Below, one piece after another: positions 24,939-34,117 of a stretch of 64,000 nucleotides of DNA (positions are counted from its first letter, which is position 1; each line of letters starts with the position of its first letter). A program made the position numbers and the translations under genes. This stretch comes from Chitinophagaceae bacterium. Lineage in GTDB: Bacteria > Bacteroidota > Bacteroidia > Chitinophagales > Chitinophagaceae. The notes below the pieces were generated by a model. The model did not search any database and was not told where the DNA came from. It saw nothing but the letters and a program-made list of their open reading frames with translations. The stretch spans positions 1,302,001 to 1,366,000 of the forward strand of contig JADKKJ010000011.1 of the NCBI GenBank assembly GCA_016720565.1. The letters are read 5' to 3'.

Positions 24939-26942
24939 ATGGGTAATCATCTCATACACGAAACCTCCCCTTATCTCCTGCAGCATGCTCACAATCCAGT
25001 TGACTGGTATCCATGGGGGGAGGAAGCATTAGGCCGGGCAATAAAAGAAGATAAACCCATACTCGTTAGCATAGGATATGCCGCCTGCCATTGGTGCCAT
25101 GTAATGGAGAAAGAGAGTTTTGAGAATGAGGAAGTGGCTGCGTTTATGAATGAGCATTTCATCAACATCAAGATAGACCGGGAAGAAAGGCCCGACCTGG
25201 ATCATATTTACATGGATGCCGTGCAGACCATGACGGGCAGCGGCGGATGGCCATTGAATGTTTTTCTTACTCCCAATACACGCCCTTTTTACGGGGGCAC
25301 TTATTTTCCCCCAACCAGGGCTTTTAACCGTTCTTCCTGGATGGAAACGCTGGAGGCCGTGGCCCAGGCTTTCGGCCAGCGAAGAAATGAGATGGAAGCG
25401 CAGGCCGATAACCTGACCACCCATTTGCTGAATTCGGGATCATTTGGTTTGGATAAGGACAATGAACTGGAATTCGATCCAAAGATCCTCCCTGCTATTT
25501 ACCAGGGGTTGATGAAAATGGCCGACCTGGAATGGGGTGGATTTGGGAAAGCACCTAAATTTCCGCAGACGTTTTCGCTGGTATTCCTGTTAAGACATGC
25601 CTGGCTGAACCGGGAATCACCGGCTTTTGACATCGCGACCCTTTCGGTCGATAAAATGATCGAAGGGGGTTTGTATGACCAGTTGGGCGGAGGATTTGCG
25701 CGGTATTCTACCGACAGGGAATGGCTGGCCCCCCATTTTGAGAAAATGCTTTATGACAATGCATTACTGGTTCTGCTGATCGCTGAGGCCTGGCAGCTGA
25801 GCAATGAAAAAAGATACCTGGAAGTGATCGGCGAGACCATGGACTTTGTGCAAAGGGAATTGATGCATGAACGAAAGGCTTTTTATGCCGCGCTGGATGC
25901 TGACAGTGAAGGAGTGGAAGGGAAATTTTACACCTGGAGCAGGGCAGAAGTGATGGAAATACTGGGAGATCGGGGAAAAAGATTCTGCGATCATTATGGG
26001 GTTACCGAAAAAGGAAACTGGGAACATACGAACATATTGCATGTACGCGATGAAGCCTATGCCGGCCTGAAAGAAGACATAGAAAAAATGATGCAGGCCA
26101 GGTCATTCCGGGTAAGGCCATCGTTGGATGATAAGATCATACTGGGATGGAACGCTTTGATGAATGCCGCTACCAGCAAGGCTTACAGCGTGACCGGAGA
26201 AGAAAGATACAAAGCACTTGCCATCGATAATATGGAATTTCTCTGGGAAGTATTTTATGATGAAGCCAGCGATGGTTTTTTTCATACCTGGAAGAATGGA
26301 GAAGCAAAATATCCCGCCTTCCTGGATGATCTTTCCTTGCTGGCAGAAGCCCTGATGCGTTTGGAAGAAGTAACCGGTGAACTTAAGTGGCTGGACAGGG
26401 CGAGAAAAGTGGTGGAGATCATCCTCCGCGATTTCAGTGAAGAGGATAGCGGTTTTTTTTATTTCACCTCAAAGAATCAAAAAGACCTGATCGTAAGAAA
26501 AAAAGAGATTTACGACGGGGCCATACCATCAGGAAATGCAGTGATGTGCCTGCTGCTGCACCGATTGGGGATCTGTTATGAACGAAATGACTGGACAAGC
26601 CGTGCCCGGCGGATGCTGGCTTCCCTGCAGAAGGTGATCGCAAAATATCCGGGTTCATTTGGTCATTGGGCCTGTGTTTTGCAGGAAATACTAACAGGAA
26701 CAGAAGAGATCGTGGTTGCCGGCAGAAACCCCGGAGACCTGCACCGGGAAATATTGTGCCTGTACCTTCCACACCGCCTGTTGGTTGTTGCCGATCGTGA
26801 AATGGATGATCCGCCCCTGCTAAAAGGCAAATTCGGGTTGGGGGAAACTTCCGTATCCCTTTGTCGCAATAATACCTGCTATCCCTCCGTATTTTCTGCA
26901 AAAGAGCTTATATCCTTGAGGAACAGGCTACAAAAGCGGTAA
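24939..26942 (+). CDS. YyaL/SPATA20-type thioredoxin-domain protein (DUF255)
   Basis: A 667-residue protein. The N-terminal thioredoxin-like DUF255 domain starts LIHETSPYLLQHAHNPVDWYPW and has the CxxC motif ACHWCHVME near residue 49, then IDREERPDLDHIYM and GGWPLNVFLTP. The rest is an alpha/alpha toroid related to N-acylglucosamine 2-epimerases and glycosidases (GGLYDQLGGGFARYSTDREW, then PHFEKMLYDNA). Length agrees with YyaL of Bacillus and human SPATA20. The biochemical role is unknown. The leader consists of octamer repeats. The gene is probably transcribed alone: gldK has its own promoter box. Confidence 0.92.
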   Translation: MGNHLIHETSPYLLQHAHNPVDWYPWGEEALGRAIKEDKPILVSIGYAACHWCHVMEKESFENEEVAAFMNEHFINIKIDREERPDLDHIYMDAVQTMTGSGGWPLNVFLTPNTRPFYGGTYFPPTRAFNRSSWMETLEAVAQAFGQRRNEMEAQADNLTTHLLNSGSFGLDKDNELEFDPKILPAIYQGLMKMADLEWGGFGKAPKFPQTFSLVFLLRHAWLNRESPAFDIATLSVDKMIEGGLYDQLGGGFARYSTDREWLAPHFEKMLYDNALLVLLIAEAWQLSNEKRYLEVIGETMDFVQRELMHERKAFYAALDADSEGVEGKFYTWSRAEVMEILGDRGKRFCDHYGVTEKGNWEHTNILHVRDEAYAGLKEDIEKMMQARSFRVRPSLDDKIILGWNALMNAATSKAYSVTGEERYKALAIDNMEFLWEVFYDEASDGFFHTWKNGEAKYPAFLDDLSLLAEALMRLEEVTGELKWLDRARKVVEIILRDFSEEDSGFFYFTSKNQKDLIVRKKEIYDGAIPSGNAVMCLLLHRLGICYERNDWTSRARRMLASLQKVIAKYPGSFGHWACVLQEILTGTEEIVVAGRNPGDLHREILCLYLPHRLLVVADREMDDPPLLKGKFGLGETSVSLCRNNTCYPSVFSAKELISLRNRLQKR

Positions 26943-27061
26943 ATAATTTAACTTTTATACAATAAAAGCCCTCCCTGCCCGTTAGAATTTTTACCTCGTA
27001 AAACACAGTTTTATATTAAAAAATAAATAACCACCTTGTGGCAGCGAACGGTTCAAAATAT

Positions 27062-27069
27062 TATATTTG
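27062..27069 (+). promoter_or_regulatory. -7 promoter box for the gldKLMN operon
   Basis: TATATTTG matches TAnnTTTG, 19 bases before the first gldK ATG. A TTG at 27036-27038 lies 23 bases upstream, roughly where a -33 element would be. Confidence 0.55.
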
Positions 27070-27088
27070 CCCAATACCCCTTAAGTGT

Positions 27089-28402
27089 ATGAAAATGAGA
27101 AACCTTTATTACACCTTGTGTGCAGTGCTTTGTATTGGCTTACTGGCCAGTTGCGGCAGTGCAAAGAAAGGTAAAGGGAAAGGCAGCAGCCTTCCCAATG
27201 ATGGCCAGGTGCATGGAGTAGCTCCCGGAGGAAAATATTCTCTTCCGAAGCCTCCCGGTATGGTGTTTGTGCCCCAGGGTACATTTCACATGGGTCCCAG
27301 CGATGAGGATCCTGCCTATGCTTTCAGTGCGCGCAATCGCTCTGTATCTATTTCCGGATTCTGGATGGATGCCACCGAGATCACCAACAATGAGTATCGT
27401 CAATTCGTGAACTGGGTTCGCGATTCTGTCGTTGCCAGGAAAATGGGGTATGTAAAATCTGGCGCCGATGGAAATGAGTACGTTGACTGGAAGAAGATGC
27501 AAACCATGAAATGGAGTGATCCAAAAGTAATGGAGCAACTTGCCGGTACAGACGTGATCCTTCCTCCGGATGACCGCATTTTTGGTAAAAAAGAAGTAGA
27601 TCCTTCCAAGATCGTTTATCACTCCGAGATCTGGGACCTGAAAGAGGCCGCCAAGAGGGAGAATGCTGGTAAACCACGTTCAAAATTCATCGTTAAAAAG
27701 GATACACCTGTTTATCCGGATACACTTTGCTGGATCCGTGATTTCTCTTATTCCTACAATGAGCCGATGACCAAAAGATATTTCTCTCACCCTGCCTTCG
27801 GTAACTATCCGGTAGTAGGGGTAAGCTGGAAGCAGGCAGCTGCTTTCTGCGAGTGGAGAACACAATTTTTGAATGCTTTCCTGGAATCAAAGAAAAGGTC
27901 ACAGGAGTCTGACTTCCGCCTGCCAACAGAGGCACAGTGGGAGTATGCAGCCCGTGGCGGCCGTTCTCAATCCATGTTCCCTTGGGGTAACTATTATCTC
28001 CGTAATAAGAAAGGATGTTTGATGGCCAATTTCAAACCTGGTCGTGGTAATTATCCTGAAGATGGTGGTTTCTATACTGTGCGTGCTGATGCTTACTGGC
28101 CAAACGATTTTGGTCTGTATTGCATGAGCGGTAATGTTGCAGAATGGACCTCTTCCATCTATTATGAGGGGCGTAATAATTTCCAGCATGACATGAACCC
28201 TGACGTTCGCTGGAATGCAAAGGATGATGATCCGCCGCTGATGAAGCGTAAGATCATCCGTGGCGGTAGCTGGAAAGATGTAGGTTATTACCTGCAGACC
28301 GGTACCAGTACCTATGAATACCAGGATTCTTCAAAATCTTATATCGGCTTCCGTTGTGTGATCGATCTGCCTGCAGCTCCTCCGAAAAAAGGCCGTAAGT
28401 AA
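27089..28402 (+). CDS. gldK: Type IX secretion/gliding lipoprotein GldK
   Basis: A 437-residue lipoprotein of the type IX secretion system. A lipobox (GLLASCGS) ends the signal peptide. The rest is a formylglycine-generating-enzyme-like (sulfatase-modifying) fold: PGMVFVPQGTFHMGPSD, ISGFWMDATEITNNEYRQF, PVVGVSWKQAAAFCEWR, DFRLPTEAQWEYAARGG and GNVAEWTSS, ending IGFRCV. GldK with GldN forms the periplasmic ring below the outer membrane. Two ATGs (27089, 27095) are both plausible; the frame opens earlier at GTG 27038, upstream of the promoter box. It is first of gldK-L-M-N, with a hairpin in the gap before gldL. Confidence 0.95.
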   Translation: MKMRNLYYTLCAVLCIGLLASCGSAKKGKGKGSSLPNDGQVHGVAPGGKYSLPKPPGMVFVPQGTFHMGPSDEDPAYAFSARNRSVSISGFWMDATEITNNEYRQFVNWVRDSVVARKMGYVKSGADGNEYVDWKKMQTMKWSDPKVMEQLAGTDVILPPDDRIFGKKEVDPSKIVYHSEIWDLKEAAKRENAGKPRSKFIVKKDTPVYPDTLCWIRDFSYSYNEPMTKRYFSHPAFGNYPVVGVSWKQAAAFCEWRTQFLNAFLESKKRSQESDFRLPTEAQWEYAARGGRSQSMFPWGNYYLRNKKGCLMANFKPGRGNYPEDGGFYTVRADAYWPNDFGLYCMSGNVAEWTSSIYYEGRNNFQHDMNPDVRWNAKDDDPPLMKRKIIRGGSWKDVGYYLQTGTSTYEYQDSSKSYIGFRCVIDLPAAPPKKGRK

Positions 28403-28440
28403 GTAAAAGTTTGTTTCAAGTCATTTAATCATAACTCATT

Positions 28441-28470
28441 AGAGAGGGCAGTAACATACCTGTCCTCTCT
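28441..28470 (+). promoter_or_regulatory. Intercistronic hairpin between gldK and gldL
   Basis: AGAGAGGGCAG pairs with CTGTCCTCTCT over 11 positions (one G-T) around an eight-base loop. It is followed by a pyrimidine-rich but not T-only stretch, so it may be a leaky terminator or an mRNA processing/stability element. Confidence 0.55.
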
Positions 28471-28515
28471 TCTTTCTCCGAACTTTAATCTCCAAAAAAT
28501 CAAAAAGATCCAATT

Positions 28516-29289
28516 ATGGCAGCAGCTATTCCTTCCAAAGTAAGTAAATGGGTAGACGTAGGCGTTTCATTCGGTGCGGCATTAGTAATCTGGGGTGCAC
28601 TTAGAAAGATCACCCACGCAGGTGATGCGGACACCTGGTTATGGATCGGTCTTACCACCGAGGCCATTATCTTCTCCATCTATGGTATCCTTTATGCCTA
28701 TTATCCGGCCTTGAAAGAAGCTGGTCATGACGAAGAACAATTTGCAATAGCTGGTGGAAAGACCAGAGCTGGTTTCGCTGCTATGGATAAAATGCTTGCA
28801 GATGCTGATATCACTCCTGATACTATGAAAAGACTGGGTGATGGTTTCAAACAACTGAATGGTACCGTTACCGGGCTCAATGATATCAGCGGCGCGATCA
28901 ATGCCACCAATGATTATGCTGCAAAAACTAAAGAAGTTACTCTTCAACTGGATAAAGTAAAAGATGCCTATACAACCGCCGCTGGCTCTGTTGGTGCATT
29001 CAATACCGCTACTGAGGGTGCGAAAGCCTTCCACGAGCAGGTACAGGTACTTACCAGGAACCTTTCTTCCCTCAACACTATTTATGAACTCGAGCTGCAG
29101 GAGAGCAATAATCACCTGAAAGCCCTGAATTCATTCTATGGTAAACTTTCTGAGACCTCCGCGCAAATGCTGAACAGCGCAGAAGATGCCAAGAAAGTAC
29201 AGGAGCAGATCGGAAACCTGGCAACCAACCTGGGCCGTCTGAACAATATCTACGGCAATATGCTGACCGCTATGCAGGGTCGCAGCTAA
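28516..29289 (+). CDS. gldL: Gliding motor inner-membrane protein GldL
   Basis: A 257-residue cytoplasmic-membrane protein that forms, with GldM, the proton-driven motor of the type IX secretion system. Two N-terminal helices (about residues 14-29 and 43-62: VSFGAALVIWGALRK, then LTTEAIIFSIYGILYAYY) are followed by a long helical cytoplasmic domain with coiled-coil character (LQLDKVKDAYTTAAGSV, VQVLTRNLSSLNTIYELEL). Conserved charged residues in the helix region, such as the Glu in TTEAI, are candidates for proton handling. Length is typical. It is 113 bases from gldK and 44 bases from gldM. Confidence 0.96.
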   Translation: MAAAIPSKVSKWVDVGVSFGAALVIWGALRKITHAGDADTWLWIGLTTEAIIFSIYGILYAYYPALKEAGHDEEQFAIAGGKTRAGFAAMDKMLADADITPDTMKRLGDGFKQLNGTVTGLNDISGAINATNDYAAKTKEVTLQLDKVKDAYTTAAGSVGAFNTATEGAKAFHEQVQVLTRNLSSLNTIYELELQESNNHLKALNSFYGKLSETSAQMLNSAEDAKKVQEQIGNLATNLGRLNNIYGNMLTAMQGRS

Positions 29290-29333
29290 ACTAACAGTAA
29301 CCCAAGATTCATTCTAACGCCAATTAAAGAGAA

Positions 29334-30866
29334 ATGTCTTTACCTAAAGAACCGCGGCAAAAGATGATCAACATCATGTATCTGGTGTTAACAGCCCTGT
29401 TAGCCCTGAACGTGTCGTCTGAGATCCTCAATGCCTTCAAAACCGTAAATAAGAGCCTGGAGAACACGAACGTGGCCGTTAATAAATCCACAGAGACGAT
29501 CATGAAATCGCTGCTGGAAAAGACCACGGATCCTGCTACGAAAGAACGCGCCGATATCTGGTATCCAAAAGCCCAGCAGGTGCAGAAACTTTCCGGCGAT
29601 CTGTTCAATTATCTGGCTGAACTAAAGAATAAGATCATCTCCGAAGCCGGTGGTGATCCAAAAGATCTTACAAAATCCTTTAAAGAAGACAACCTCGATG
29701 TAGTGACCCGTTTAATGGTCAAGAACGGTGAGGGGAATAAACTGAAGGCCAAACTGGAAGAATACAGCAAGCAAATTCGCGCTATCGATCATGATATCGA
29801 CAGCACTTTCAAGGAGCCTTTTGTAGATGTATCTGATCCTCCCGGAGCTGATAAGAAGAAAAAAGAATGGGATGTGGCCTATTTCCATATGGTGCCAACT
29901 GTTGCGGGTTTGACCATCCTGAGTAAATTCCAGAATGACATCAAGACCGCTGAGAATAAAGTAGTGGCCCTTTGCCACCAGAAAGTAGGAGAGGTAAAAG
30001 TGGTATTCGATGCTTATGCAGCGATCGTAGGCCAGAACTCCAATTACCTGATGCCTGGCCAGGCGATCGAGATCAAAGCGGGTGTGGGTGCATTCTCAAA
30101 AGCAGCAAGACCAACCATTACGATCGGTGGAAGTTCTGTAGCGCTGAATGATTCTGGTTTTGCCAGGTCTACACAGCCTGCGGGTTCTATGGGTCCTCAT
30201 TCTGTTCCGGTTAATATTCGTTATTTCAACCAGGTTACCGGTAAAGAAGAGAGCATTAACTACGAAGTGAAGTATACGGTAGGATCTGCCAATACTTCTA
30301 TCGCCCTTCCTGAAATGAATGTATTATATATCGGTTGGGATAATAAAGTACAGATCGCTGCCTCCGGCGCGGGCGATGATAAAGTCGTAGCTACGCTCAG
30401 TGGCGGCGGCGGAACACTGACTAAAATGGGCGGTGGTAATTATATCGCCAAAGTAAGTACAGTTACCGACGAGGCTATCATCAACGTATCAGTAGAAGGT
30501 AAGCAGATGGGTTCTCAATCCTTCCGCGTCCGTACCATTCCTGATCCGGTAGCTACCGTTGGTGGTGTAATGAGTAATGAAAATATTCCGGCCGGCCAGT
30601 TCAAGGCGCAGTCGGGTGTGGGTGCCTTTATCAAAGATTTCCCGCTGAAATTGCAATATACCGTGGTAAGTTTCACCCTTACAGCGGATGATGAGAACGG
30701 AGATATCCAGGAAGCGCCTTGTACAGGCAATACTTGGAGCCCAAAAGCGTTAGGTATAATCAGGGGTCTGACTGCCGGAAGGACAGTGACCATTGACAAT
30801 ATCCGCGCCCAGGGACCTGATGGCAGGGTGCGTAAGATCCCCGGACTTGTCTATTACATTAAATAA
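29334..30866 (+). CDS. gldM: Gliding motor protein GldM
   Basis: A 510-residue inner-membrane protein with one N-terminal helix (INIMYLVLTALLALNVSSEI) and a large periplasmic region. It begins SLPKEPRQKMINIMYLVLTALLALNVSSEILNAF-like sequence, the standard GldM start. The rest is a helical D1 domain (about residues 35-225) and several Ig-like domains, with FHMVPTVAGLTILSKFQNDIK and DIQEAPCTGNTWSP near the end. It couples the GldL motor to the outer-membrane GldKN ring. gldN begins 11 bases after the stop. Confidence 0.96.
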   Translation: MSLPKEPRQKMINIMYLVLTALLALNVSSEILNAFKTVNKSLENTNVAVNKSTETIMKSLLEKTTDPATKERADIWYPKAQQVQKLSGDLFNYLAELKNKIISEAGGDPKDLTKSFKEDNLDVVTRLMVKNGEGNKLKAKLEEYSKQIRAIDHDIDSTFKEPFVDVSDPPGADKKKKEWDVAYFHMVPTVAGLTILSKFQNDIKTAENKVVALCHQKVGEVKVVFDAYAAIVGQNSNYLMPGQAIEIKAGVGAFSKAARPTITIGGSSVALNDSGFARSTQPAGSMGPHSVPVNIRYFNQVTGKEESINYEVKYTVGSANTSIALPEMNVLYIGWDNKVQIAASGAGDDKVVATLSGGGGTLTKMGGGNYIAKVSTVTDEAIINVSVEGKQMGSQSFRVRTIPDPVATVGGVMSNENIPAGQFKAQSGVGAFIKDFPLKLQYTVVSFTLTADDENGDIQEAPCTGNTWSPKALGIIRGLTAGRTVTIDNIRAQGPDGRVRKIPGLVYYIK

Positions 30867-30877
30867 TATCGAGGAAC

Positions 30878-31912
30878 ATGAAAAATCTGGTCTTAAAAAC
30901 TTGTTTATGTGCGCTGGTACTGGGTCTCACAGTTCAATCTGTTGATGCTCAGCGCAGTGGCCGCAGGAGAACAGGGGGTAACCCGACTACCAATCCGGGT
31001 GATACCACCAAACCTGTGGGTATTGACAACCAGCAGATCAACAACAATGTGGCCCCGAATTACAATCCCTATGGAAATATTCCCATTGTGATCGATTCTA
31101 CCGGGCTGTCTGATACCATTATTCGCAAATCGCTTCGTAATGATAATGCGTTCGATAAAAGCAGTCTTACCCAGCGTACCCCGCTGCCTTATGAGCATCT
31201 CCGTTGGGATGATGCCTTATTTGCAGAAAAAGTATGGAGAGAACTTGACCTTCGCGAGAAGATAAACAAGGTTTTCCAATACGAGGAGAAAGCTGATAAT
31301 GGAAGCCAGATGTTCATTGATATCCTGCTGACCGCTATCAATAAAGGCGAGGTAACTGCTTTCGCAGATGAGCGTTTCACAACACCCATGCCTTTAAGTG
31401 AGATACAGCAGCTTACCGTTGGTTCTGCCGATACCGTAGCGCAAACTGATATCAATGACCCTTCAAAGATCCTGCGGTATGTAGTTACCAGGGCCAGCTT
31501 TGATGCAAAGAGCATTGCGAAGATCCGTTTGAAAGAAGAATGGGTATTCGACAGGGAATCAAGCCGCCTGTTCTGCCGTATCCTTGGTATCTCTCCGGTA
31601 AAAATATCTTACCTGCCTAATGGAAAGGAAAGAGGTTCTACTCCATTGTTCTGGGTTTATTATCCTGATCTCAGGCCTATCCTGGCCCGTTATGAGGTGT
31701 ATAATTCAAAGAATATGGGACAAAGCCGTATGACCTGGGAAGAACTATTTGAAAGCCGGATGTTCAGCAGCTATATCTTAAAATCGACTATGGATAATCC
31801 AGGCAATAAGGCCATCCGGATCTACCAGAAAGATCAGATACTTGCTTTGCTGGAAGGTGATAATATCAAAGAAAAGATCTTCAATTTCGAGCAGGACCTC
31901 TGGTCTTACTAA
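30878..31912 (+). CDS. gldN: Type IX secretion/gliding protein GldN
   Basis: A 344-residue periplasmic ring component with a signal peptide (TCLCALVLGLTVQSVDAQ), then a low-complexity Asn/Gly/Thr-rich linker (about residues 25-65). The domain core has LRWDDALFAEKVWRELDLREKINKVF, TPLFWVYYPDLRPILARYEVYN and MTWEELFESRMFSSYILKSTMDN, all typical of GldN/PorN. The linker is longer than in the flavobacterial proteins I recall. It is the last gene of the operon, closed by a strong terminator 24 bases beyond the stop. Confidence 0.96.
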   Translation: MKNLVLKTCLCALVLGLTVQSVDAQRSGRRRTGGNPTTNPGDTTKPVGIDNQQINNNVAPNYNPYGNIPIVIDSTGLSDTIIRKSLRNDNAFDKSSLTQRTPLPYEHLRWDDALFAEKVWRELDLREKINKVFQYEEKADNGSQMFIDILLTAINKGEVTAFADERFTTPMPLSEIQQLTVGSADTVAQTDINDPSKILRYVVTRASFDAKSIAKIRLKEEWVFDRESSRLFCRILGISPVKISYLPNGKERGSTPLFWVYYPDLRPILARYEVYNSKNMGQSRMTWEELFESRMFSSYILKSTMDNPGNKAIRIYQKDQILALLEGDNIKEKIFNFEQDLWSY

Positions 31913-31935
31913 GAAATGAATCTTTTAAATACATT

Positions 31936-31968
31936 AAAAAGGCCCCATTTAAATGGGGCCTTTTTTTT
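31936..31968 (+). terminator. Rho-independent terminator of gldKLMN
   Basis: A perfect 30-base palindrome (AAAAAGGCCCCATTT and its complement), followed by further T residues. Symmetry means it could also stop transcription coming from the opposite side. Confidence 0.92.
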
Positions 31969-32088
31969 ATTCAAGTAAATCAGGATCAATTCAAAAAAAC
32001 TTTTCAAAATAGTAAAAACCCTATAGGAAAGTTGTAGACTTATTGTATCTTCGTTTCGGTTTTTCATAGGATATTGGATTTTAAAAAC

Positions 32089-32123
32089 GGGGCTGGATTT
32101 CTATCCGGGCCCCATTTTTTTTT
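32089..32123 (+). terminator. Second terminator-like hairpin downstream of gldN
   Basis: GGGGC-TGGAT pairs with ATCCGGGCCCC with one bulged base, and nine T residues follow at 32115-32123. It lies about 120 bases after the gldKLMN terminator with no ORF between, so it may end a short RNA starting near 32050, where TATCTTCG (32047-32054) resembles a -7 box. Right after it GGCC-CT-GGCC is flanked by T9 and A9, another palindrome. Confidence 0.6.
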
Positions 32124-32142
32124 GGCCCTGGCCAAAAAAAAA

Positions 32143-32295
32143 TAGTTAGCAGTTAAGAGTTGGCAGTTAGGAGTGGAGTCGTGTAACATTCATGATTTGG
32201 AATAAAATCTTGAATAGAGCAGAATCAAGCTCACAGCTCATGGCTCACAGCTCAAGGCCCCTGCTAGAGGCTTGCAGCTAGTAGCTTGTAGCCTG
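32143..32295. repeat. Degenerate heptamer repeats in the gldN-uvrC gap
   Basis: GTTAGCA/GTTAGGA-type units (32143-32175) and, after about 50 unique bases, CTCACAG- and GCTAGTA-type units (32230-32290). The remaining part of the 380-base gap holds the two terminators described separately. Confidence 0.55.
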
Positions 32296-32296
32296 G

Positions 32297-34117
32297 CTAA
32301 TGGTTGAAATGCGCATACACCAGCCTTGCCTTGGCCGCACCAACCAGCGCAGTAAGCTTCTCAAGGTCCGCTTCACTTACATTCTTCACCGACCGGAATT
32401 CTTTCAGCAGCATATCCGCCGTGTTCCGGCCTATTCCTTTTATTTCTTCCAGTTCATTCTTAAAGGTTCCCTTGCTTCTTTTCTGGCGATGGAAATTGAT
32501 ACCGAATCGATGCACCTCATCCCTTATCCGTCTGATCAGCCGAAGGCTATCACTATTGTAAGGCAGTTTCAACGAGGATTGGTCGCCGGCAAAGAATAAT
32601 TCTTCCTCATTTTTGGCAAGCCCAACCAGTGTCATCTCTCCGCGAAGCTGCAGTTCGTCTATGGCTTCCATAGCGGCGCTTAGCTGGCCTTTGCCCCCGT
32701 CGATGACCACTAACTGCGGAAAAGCCTCGCCTTCCTCATTAAGCCGCTTATAGCGCCTGAGCACAGCTTCTTTCATAGTAGCAAAATCATTGATACCGGT
32801 AACGGTCTTTACATTGAAATGCCGGTAGTTCTTTTTGTCGGGAACACCGTTCCTGAAACAAACCATGGCCGAAACAGGATAGGCCCCCTGGAAATTGGAG
32901 TTATCAAAGCATTCTATATGCAGGGGTAGTTCCTGGAGTTGAAGGTCTTCTTTCAGTTGATTCAAAGCCTTCAGGTCGTCCGCGCTTTTGAGGTTCAGCC
33001 TTAATCTTTCTTTTTCCCGAAGCTCCTGCAGGTAATGCTCCACATTTTTTTCAGCCAGCTCCAATAATTTTTTACGATCGCCCGACCTGGGCACCGTTAC
33101 AGTAATTGAATTGTCGGGGTAAGTGATTGGTAAAGGCACCACCAGTTCTTTGGCTTCGCTGTTGAAAGTGCTTCGCAGTTGCGCGATGGTAAAGACCAGG
33201 ATCTCTTCCGGGGTCTCCTCCAGGTGGGTTTCCACTTTGCTGGTATGCGTTTGTATAATGGCCCCATTGCTTACCATCAGGTACTGCACATAGGCCATGC
33301 CATTGGAAGTTTCATTTTCCGGAGGGGCATGATGAAGGAAAAACACATCGATGTCTCCGGTGCGACTGTTTGCCACCAGGGAACGCGATTGGTAATTCGC
33401 CAGGAAGTCGATCTTTTTGCGGGTCTCTTCCGCTTTTTCAAATTGAAGGTTCTCCGCATTGGTTTTCATTTCCTCCCGGAAATGGCGAATAACAGGTAAC
33501 AGGTTTCCTTTAAGCAGGTTCTTCACCTGCTGCAGGTTATCCTCATAGTCGGCTTTAGGCTGAAGGCCCTCACAGGGTCCTTTGCAATTGCCCAAATGAT
33601 ATTCAAGGCAAACCTTGAATTTTTTCTTTTCAATATTCCTGTCAGTAAGGTTCAGCGTACAGGTACGAAGGGGTATGGTGCGCCGTATGAATTCCAGCAG
33701 TTCCCTGACTTTTTTTACTGAAGTATAGGGTCCCAGGTATTGTGACCCGTCTTCCAGTTTCTGTCGGGTGAGGAACACACGGGGGAAAGGTTCATTTTTA
33801 ATGACCAGGTAAGGATAGGTCTTGTCATCTTTCAGGTTGATATTGTAGCGTGGCTGGAAACGTTTGATCAGGGTATTTTCCAGCAGGAAGGCATCCTGTT
33901 CAGAATTCACGATCGTGAATTCTATTTTCTCGATCCGCTGTACCAGTTCATGGGTCTTATAGGTAGTAAAGGTCTTGTTGAAATAAGAGCTGACCCTTTT
34001 CCGGATATTCTTGGCCTTACCGACATAAATTAGCGTGCCGGCCGCATCAAAATATTTATAGATGCCAGGCTGTGAGGGAATAGTACCGGCTATATGTTGA
34101 AATGCTTCGCTGGTCAT
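32297..34117 (-). CDS. uvrC: Excinuclease ABC subunit C
   Basis: A 606-residue nucleotide excision repair endonuclease. The N-terminal GIY-YIG nuclease is PGIYKYFDAAGTLIYVGKAKNIRKRVSSYF (Tyr, Arg and Gly visible). The Cys-rich LRTCTLNL...KVCLEYHLGNCKGPCEG segment and the UVR motif MKTNAENLQFEKAEETRKKIDFL follow. The C-terminal RNase H-like nuclease has HIECFDNSNFQGAYPVSAMVCF and FPQLVVIDGGKGQL, with helix-hairpin-helix motifs at the end (LEEIKGIGRNTADMLLKEF). Length is normal. Its ATG overlaps the stop of the lipoprotein gene by four bases (ATGA), so translation is coupled. Confidence 0.97.
   Translation of the reverse strand: MTSEAFQHIAGTIPSQPGIYKYFDAAGTLIYVGKAKNIRKRVSSYFNKTFTTYKTHELVQRIEKIEFTIVNSEQDAFLLENTLIKRFQPRYNINLKDDKTYPYLVIKNEPFPRVFLTRQKLEDGSQYLGPYTSVKKVRELLEFIRRTIPLRTCTLNLTDRNIEKKKFKVCLEYHLGNCKGPCEGLQPKADYEDNLQQVKNLLKGNLLPVIRHFREEMKTNAENLQFEKAEETRKKIDFLANYQSRSLVANSRTGDIDVFFLHHAPPENETSNGMAYVQYLMVSNGAIIQTHTSKVETHLEETPEEILVFTIAQLRSTFNSEAKELVVPLPITYPDNSITVTVPRSGDRKKLLELAEKNVEHYLQELREKERLRLNLKSADDLKALNQLKEDLQLQELPLHIECFDNSNFQGAYPVSAMVCFRNGVPDKKNYRHFNVKTVTGINDFATMKEAVLRRYKRLNEEGEAFPQLVVIDGGKGQLSAAMEAIDELQLRGEMTLVGLAKNEEELFFAGDQSSLKLPYNSDSLRLIRRIRDEVHRFGINFHRQKRSKGTFKNELEEIKGIGRNTADMLLKEFRSVKNVSEADLEKLTALVGAAKARLVYAHFNH

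Noticed and set aside
32124..32150. T9-GGCC-CT-GGCC-A9 palindrome as a separate element
   Set aside because: It directly follows the second terminator, and homopolymer symmetry alone is not enough to claim a function.
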